A stretch of DNA of 64,000 bases from JAVVEH01 sp032251435 (lineage in GTDB: Bacteria; Verrucomicrobiota; Lentisphaeria; Oligosphaerales; MVZH01). The notes under the pieces are model-generated. The model saw only the letters and a program-made list of their open reading frames with translations, did not search any database and was not told where the DNA came from. This document shows, piece by piece, positions 61,080 through 64,000 of the stretch. How positions within the stretch are numbered: the first letter of the stretch is position 1; every line of letters starts with the position of its first letter. The position numbers and the translations under genes are program-made. Location: positions 30,949 to 94,948 of the forward strand of contig JAVVEH010000012.1 in NCBI GenBank assembly GCA_032251435.1, in the 5' to 3' direction.

Positions 61080-61841
61080 CTATCGATCCTTTGTCCGGTC
61101 TTCCGGGCAATCCAGGATACCGCGGCAGGCGGGGTACTGGGTGCAGCCCCAGAAGCCGCGGTTGTCCTTGCGGGTCTTGCGCAGCCGCATCGGTGCGCCG
61201 CACTGCGGGCAGGCGGGGGCTTCGCCCGGCCCATCGCCTGGGCGGGCGCGCGTCTCGCTTCGCACGGTGCTCAGGCGTTCGCGGAATCCGCCGCCTTTGG
61301 CAAATTCGTCGCCAAGGGTTTTAATGTATTTCTCCATCATGTTGACAGTACGGGAAATGAGGATCAGCAGCGTATTCGCCCGCACCAGAGAGTCGTCGCT
61401 GTCCAGTTCCGGCCCGAATTTGCGGTATTGCGCGAGAATGTGCAGGCACACGCCGCGGTTGACGTCGCTGCCGTAGTCGGGTTTGTCGAGACGGATGCCA
61501 AAGACGCGCTGGGACGTATCGCTTTCCATGGGCCACGGCGCCTCGCCGCGCAGCAACAGCCAGGCATTGAAATCATCGCGCAGTTCGCACAGGCTGGCCC
61601 GGGCCACGTCGAGCAGTTCCATGGCGCTGGCAAAGGAAGTCATCAGCCGCTCCGAGCCCTCGGCGAAATTGCGGGCGCCGGAACGCCCGGCATGGGTCAT
61701 CTGGGCAAACGTCCGCCCACCCGGGTCGTTGCGCAAGTTCAGGAACCGCAGGCAGAACTGGCGGGTGGCCAACTCGATGACGTTGGCCAGAATGAAGGCG
61801 TCCATGTAACGGTAGCCGGCCGATTTGCGGAACAACTCCAT
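61080..61841 (-). CDS. Four-helix-bundle suffix protein with zinc-ribbon tail
   Basis: 253 residues. Residues 1-190 belong to the four-helix-bundle family related to the 23S rRNA intervening-sequence protein; MDAFILANVIELATRQFC, GRSGARNFAEGSERL and LHILAQYRKF are its marks. The tail (about 212-250) is a topoisomerase-type zinc ribbon, CPQCGAPM, 15-20 residues, then GFWGCTQYPACRGIL. This domain mix is the four-helix-bundle suffix protein. Relatives accompany reverse transcriptases of diversity-generating elements as nucleic-acid-binding helpers, but no reverse transcriptase is present here. The gene stands between two diverged direct repeats and has higher GC at its 3' end than the repeats, so it looks like an inserted cassette. 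Function unknown. Confidence 0.8.
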   Translation of the reverse strand: MELFRKSAGYRYMDAFILANVIELATRQFCLRFLNLRNDPGGRTFAQMTHAGRSGARNFAEGSERLMTSFASAMELLDVARASLCELRDDFNAWLLLRGEAPWPMESDTSQRVFGIRLDKPDYGSDVNRGVCLHILAQYRKFGPELDSDDSLVRANTLLILISRTVNMMEKYIKTLGDEFAKGGGFRERLSTVRSETRARPGDGPGEAPACPQCGAPMRLRKTRKDNRGFWGCTQYPACRGILDCPEDRTKDR

Positions 61842-61858
61842 GGCGGTGTCTCCTCTGT

Positions 61859-61996
61859 CGGGTTGTTTTTTTCAATTGCTGCCGGGAGCTATCGGTTGCT
61901 GCCGGTTGCTACCGACAAAACTAAATTCCTCGATTGCTACCGACTGCGGCCGATTGCTACCGAGGTTTCTTTAATATCGTTTGCTACCGACTGCGG
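61859..61996 (+). repeat. Right flanking repeat of the four-helix-bundle cassette
   Basis: Same orientation as the left copy: CGGGTTGTTTTTTTCAATTG followed by many ATTGCTACCG, GGTTGCTGCCG and GACTGCGG units, ending with GTTTCTTTAATATCGTTTGC, which corresponds to GTTTCGTTAATATCGATTGC in the left copy (from 61051). It fills the gap between the four-helix gene start and the murC stop. Confidence 0.8.
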
Positions 61997-62009
61997 TCTC
62001 AAAAAACCT

Positions 62010-63389
62010 TCACAATACCGCCAGGACGCTTTCCGCAAACTCCGCCAGCGACGGATCCCGGGCGCCCATGACAATGACACGGTCCCCGCGGCGGGCGTTG
62101 GCGACCAACCAGTCGATGGTGTCTTCGCGGCTGGGACAAAAGCGGGTCTGGACGCTGTTTTTCCCGATATCGTCCAGCAGATCCTTGGACGAAATGTCCC
62201 GTTTGGCGGTACCACCCGCGTAAAAAATTTCCGGCATCAACAGCGCGTCGTCGGCTGACAATCCCCCGCGGAAGGCATCCACAAGTCCTTTACGAAGCAT
62301 TTTGACAGGGCCGAAGCCATGCGGCTGATAAAACACAATGAGCCGTCCCGGGAATTGCCGTAACGCGGCCAACGCGGCCGCTATTTTTTCCGGATTATGG
62401 GCGAAGTCGTCAATCACTGTGACACCGCCGGAACTGGTTCCCACGAGTTGAAGGCGGCGTTTCACGCCTTTAAACGAAGCCAGCGCGGACACCGCGTCAG
62501 CCATCGGGACTCCCAGGAGTGACACGGCGGCCAGCGCCGCCAACGCGTTCAGGACATTATGCCCCCCCGGAACCGGCAGGTTGACCGCGTAGCCATTGAC
62601 GACAAAATCCACTCCGTCAGGACGATAACACATGCTATGGCCGAAAAAATCAGCCTCGGAATGATGTATCCCGAACGTTCGGGTGTCAGGGTTGACCGCC
62701 GCCAACGCCGCCGCTTCGGCACAGTCCGCGTTGACAACCGCGCCGAGACGCGCTTTTCCCGCGAAGTCCGCGAACAGGCGGCGTAATTCCGGCAAGGGCA
62801 AATGGTCCTCACTGACCGTTGTCAACACCGACACCGCCGGCTGGTACAAGGCGATGGAACCGTCACTCTCGTCCGCCTCCACCACCCAGATGTCACCCTC
62901 CCCGCACCAGGCGTTCCCCAAACCGTCCCGCGGCGTGGAGTTGAGCATCACCGCCCCGTTGATCACCGTCGGCTTCAACCCGGTTTCCCGTGACAGATGC
63001 CCGAGCATGGCCGTGACGGTGGACTTGCCACTGGTTCCTCCCACGGCCACCCCCCGGCGCCCGTTCACCATTTCCGCCAGCAGTTCCGCCCGTTTAATGA
63101 TGGGAACACCCATGTCCAGAGCCGCTTTGACATCCGGAACCGATGGTTCAACCGCGCTGGAGACGACCAGACGCGTGGCGGGAAAGGTGTTCAGAGCTTC
63201 CCCGTCTTGAGGCAAAACGAGGATCCCTTCGGCTTCCAGACTGGCGCGGATGGCCTGTCCGCCTCCTTGATCAAACAGCCGGTCTGAACCAGCCACGTCA
63301 CAACCGGCATGCAGGGCGGCCCGCGCCAACGCGCTCATGCCACTGCCGCCAATGCCGCAGAAAAAGAAATGTTCGACCTGATTCGACAT
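62010..63389 (-). CDS. murC: UDP-N-acetylmuramate--L-alanine ligase
   Basis: 459 residues from the ATG at 63389. The frame is open to 63527, but that extension is only the translation of a GTGAAA repeat (HDF and SRL repeats) and is not likely part of the protein. FFCGIGGSGMSALARA is the MurC nucleotide-binding start. The ATP loop reads GGTSGKSTVTAML instead of the usual GTHGKTT. EADESDGS and HNVLNALAALA are conserved. It adds L-Ala to UDP-MurNAc in peptidoglycan synthesis, so the organism probably has a wall. The altered loop fits a divergent MurC; Mpl is less likely. Confidence 0.88.
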   Translation of the reverse strand: MSNQVEHFFFCGIGGSGMSALARAALHAGCDVAGSDRLFDQGGGQAIRASLEAEGILVLPQDGEALNTFPATRLVVSSAVEPSVPDVKAALDMGVPIIKRAELLAEMVNGRRGVAVGGTSGKSTVTAMLGHLSRETGLKPTVINGAVMLNSTPRDGLGNAWCGEGDIWVVEADESDGSIALYQPAVSVLTTVSEDHLPLPELRRLFADFAGKARLGAVVNADCAEAAALAAVNPDTRTFGIHHSEADFFGHSMCYRPDGVDFVVNGYAVNLPVPGGHNVLNALAALAAVSLLGVPMADAVSALASFKGVKRRLQLVGTSSGGVTVIDDFAHNPEKIAAALAALRQFPGRLIVFYQPHGFGPVKMLRKGLVDAFRGGLSADDALLMPEIFYAGGTAKRDISSKDLLDDIGKNSVQTRFCPSREDTIDWLVANARRGDRVIVMGARDPSLAEFAESVLAVL

Positions 63390-63397
63390 GGTTGAAA

Positions 63398-63510
63398 CCC
63401 TGAAGCGTGAAACGTGAAACGTGAAAGTCGTGAAACGTGAAAGTCGTGAAAGTCGTGAAAGTCGTGAAACGTGAAAGTCGTGAAAGTCGTGAAAGTCGTG
63501 AAGCCGTGAA
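63398..63510 (+). repeat. CGTGAAA/GTCGTGAAA tandem array upstream of murC
   Basis: Seven-base (CGTGAAA) and nine-base (GTCGTGAAA) units alternate from about 63402 to 63515. The array lies directly upstream of murC. It is the reverse complement of the TTCACG text at 31010-31062. Confidence 0.9.
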
Positions 63511-63567
63511 ACGTGAACATTCAACATTGAGTCCGGTCTAAAAAGTCCGGATTTAGCGGATTTGGTA

Positions 63568-63687
63568 AACTTAATCCAGAACTTAATCCAGAACTTAATC
63601 CAGAACTTAATCCAGATCTTAATCCAGAACCTAATCCAGAACCTAATCCAGAACTTAATCCAGAACCTAATCCAGAACTTAATCCAA
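63568..63687 (+). repeat. Ten tandem 12-base units
   Basis: Ten copies of AACTTAATCCAG with variants AACCTAATCCAG and ATCTTAATCCAG in perfect 12-base register. The last unit ends in A instead of G. No coding frame is supported here. Confidence 0.95.
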
Positions 63688-63722
63688 TTTTGCGCTCAGA
63701 CCGATCCCGGAATTTAGTTCTT

Positions 63723-63813
63723 GAGACCGCCTAAGGCAGAGTCGGAGCGTAGTGAACGGCAACGGTCTGGAGACCGCCACAGGCAGAGCCGGAGCGTAGC
63801 GAACGGCAACGGT
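63723..63813 (+). repeat. Two copies of a 44-base GC-rich unit
   Basis: 63723-63766 and 63770-63813 match with four mismatches. Both start GAGACCGCC, contain GGCAGAG and CGGAGCGTAG, and end GAACGGCAACGGT. A similar text (ACCGCCGCAGGCAGAG) occurs at about 3748, and related short pieces occur in the repeated leader of the pseudopilin gene. Confidence 0.9.
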
Positions 63814-63832
63814 TTTCTTTTTTAGAGTGGAC

Positions 63833-64000
63833 TCAACACCCAACATTCAACACCCAACATTCAACATTCAACACTCAACATTCAACACTCAACACCCAAC
63901 ATTCAACACTCAACATTCAACATTCAACACTCAACACCCAACACCCAACATTCAACATTCAACATTCAACATTCAACATTCAACATTCAACATTCAACAT
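63833..64000 (+). repeat. Heptamer array CAACATT/CAACACC/CAACACT to window end
   Basis: About 24 units of a 7-base repeat, mostly CAACATT with CAACACC and CAACACT variants, run to the last base, so the array continues beyond the window. It may be the edge of an assembly contig. With the arrays before it, 63390-64000 contains no gene apart from the murC upstream region. Confidence 0.95.

Noticed and set aside
60975..62258. 427-codon forward frame across the four-helix gene and murC end
   Set aside because: Antisense to two genes with family motifs and running through repeat DNA; no recognisable domain.
63390..63527. N-terminal extension of MurC by 46 residues
   Set aside because: It is only the translation of the GTGAAA array; the family start follows the ATG at 63389.

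Overview
The window looks like a chromosome segment of a Gram-negative bacterium of the Planctomycetota-Verrucomicrobiota-Chlamydiota group, most probably Kiritimatiellota, Lentisphaerota or a neighbouring Verrucomicrobiota lineage. The reasons are a PEP-CTERM protein, a pseudopilin-like secreted protein with the long FTLIELLVVIAIIGILAS leader typical of these phyla, lipid A and lipoprotein genes (lpxK, lgt), a secreted glycoside hydrolase cluster without SusC/SusD, and a four-helix-bundle suffix protein. The placement is inference; no rRNA is present. A run of 100 Ns at 30838-30937 shows a draft assembly.

Layout. 1-1729: the 3' part of an unknown gene and a methyltransferase. 1777-5010: an AraC regulator divergent from a PEP-CTERM protein, then a repeat-rich spacer and a pseudopilin-like protein with a repeated leader. 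5085-16818: a co-directional carbohydrate cluster (unknown 985-residue secreted protein, two-domain esterase, GH28-like, GH31-like, sodium:solute symporter, GH97). 17195-21580: a reverse-strand pair of glycosidase-like genes (clan GH-A type and tandem GH43-like) with a broken GH43-like fragment between them. 21978-22552: a MazF-type toxin-antitoxin pair. 22878-26961: a FAD oxidoreductase and a second symporter. Together 5-27 kb reads as a polysaccharide utilisation region: secreted enzymes cut and de-esterify a plant- or alga-type polymer, and Na+ symporters import the small sugars.

27463-64000 is mainly housekeeping: inositol-phosphatase family, aminotransferase and Gfo/Idh/MocA genes; an overlapping rnhC-def-membrane protein-lgt-rluD operon; a glycine cleavage operon (DUF1015-gcvT-gcvH-gcvPA-gcvPB); clpB; leuCD; rnhA; an outer-membrane barrel gene interrupted by TGA; a DtxR/MntR regulator; hom-nitroreductase; an orphan histidine kinase; a PQQ propeller; a LolD-like ATPase; lpxK; tsaD-ctp; glyS; a four-helix-bundle gene; and murC.

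The most unusual feature is the density of short tandem repeats in spacers (7, 8, 12 and about 44-base units). Several share a CGTGA/TCACG core, and several begin inside the stop codon of the adjoining gene. The four-helix-bundle gene at 61.1-61.8 kb lies between two diverged direct repeats and looks like a cassette. No tRNA, rRNA, CRISPR array, complete insertion sequence or riboswitch was recognised.
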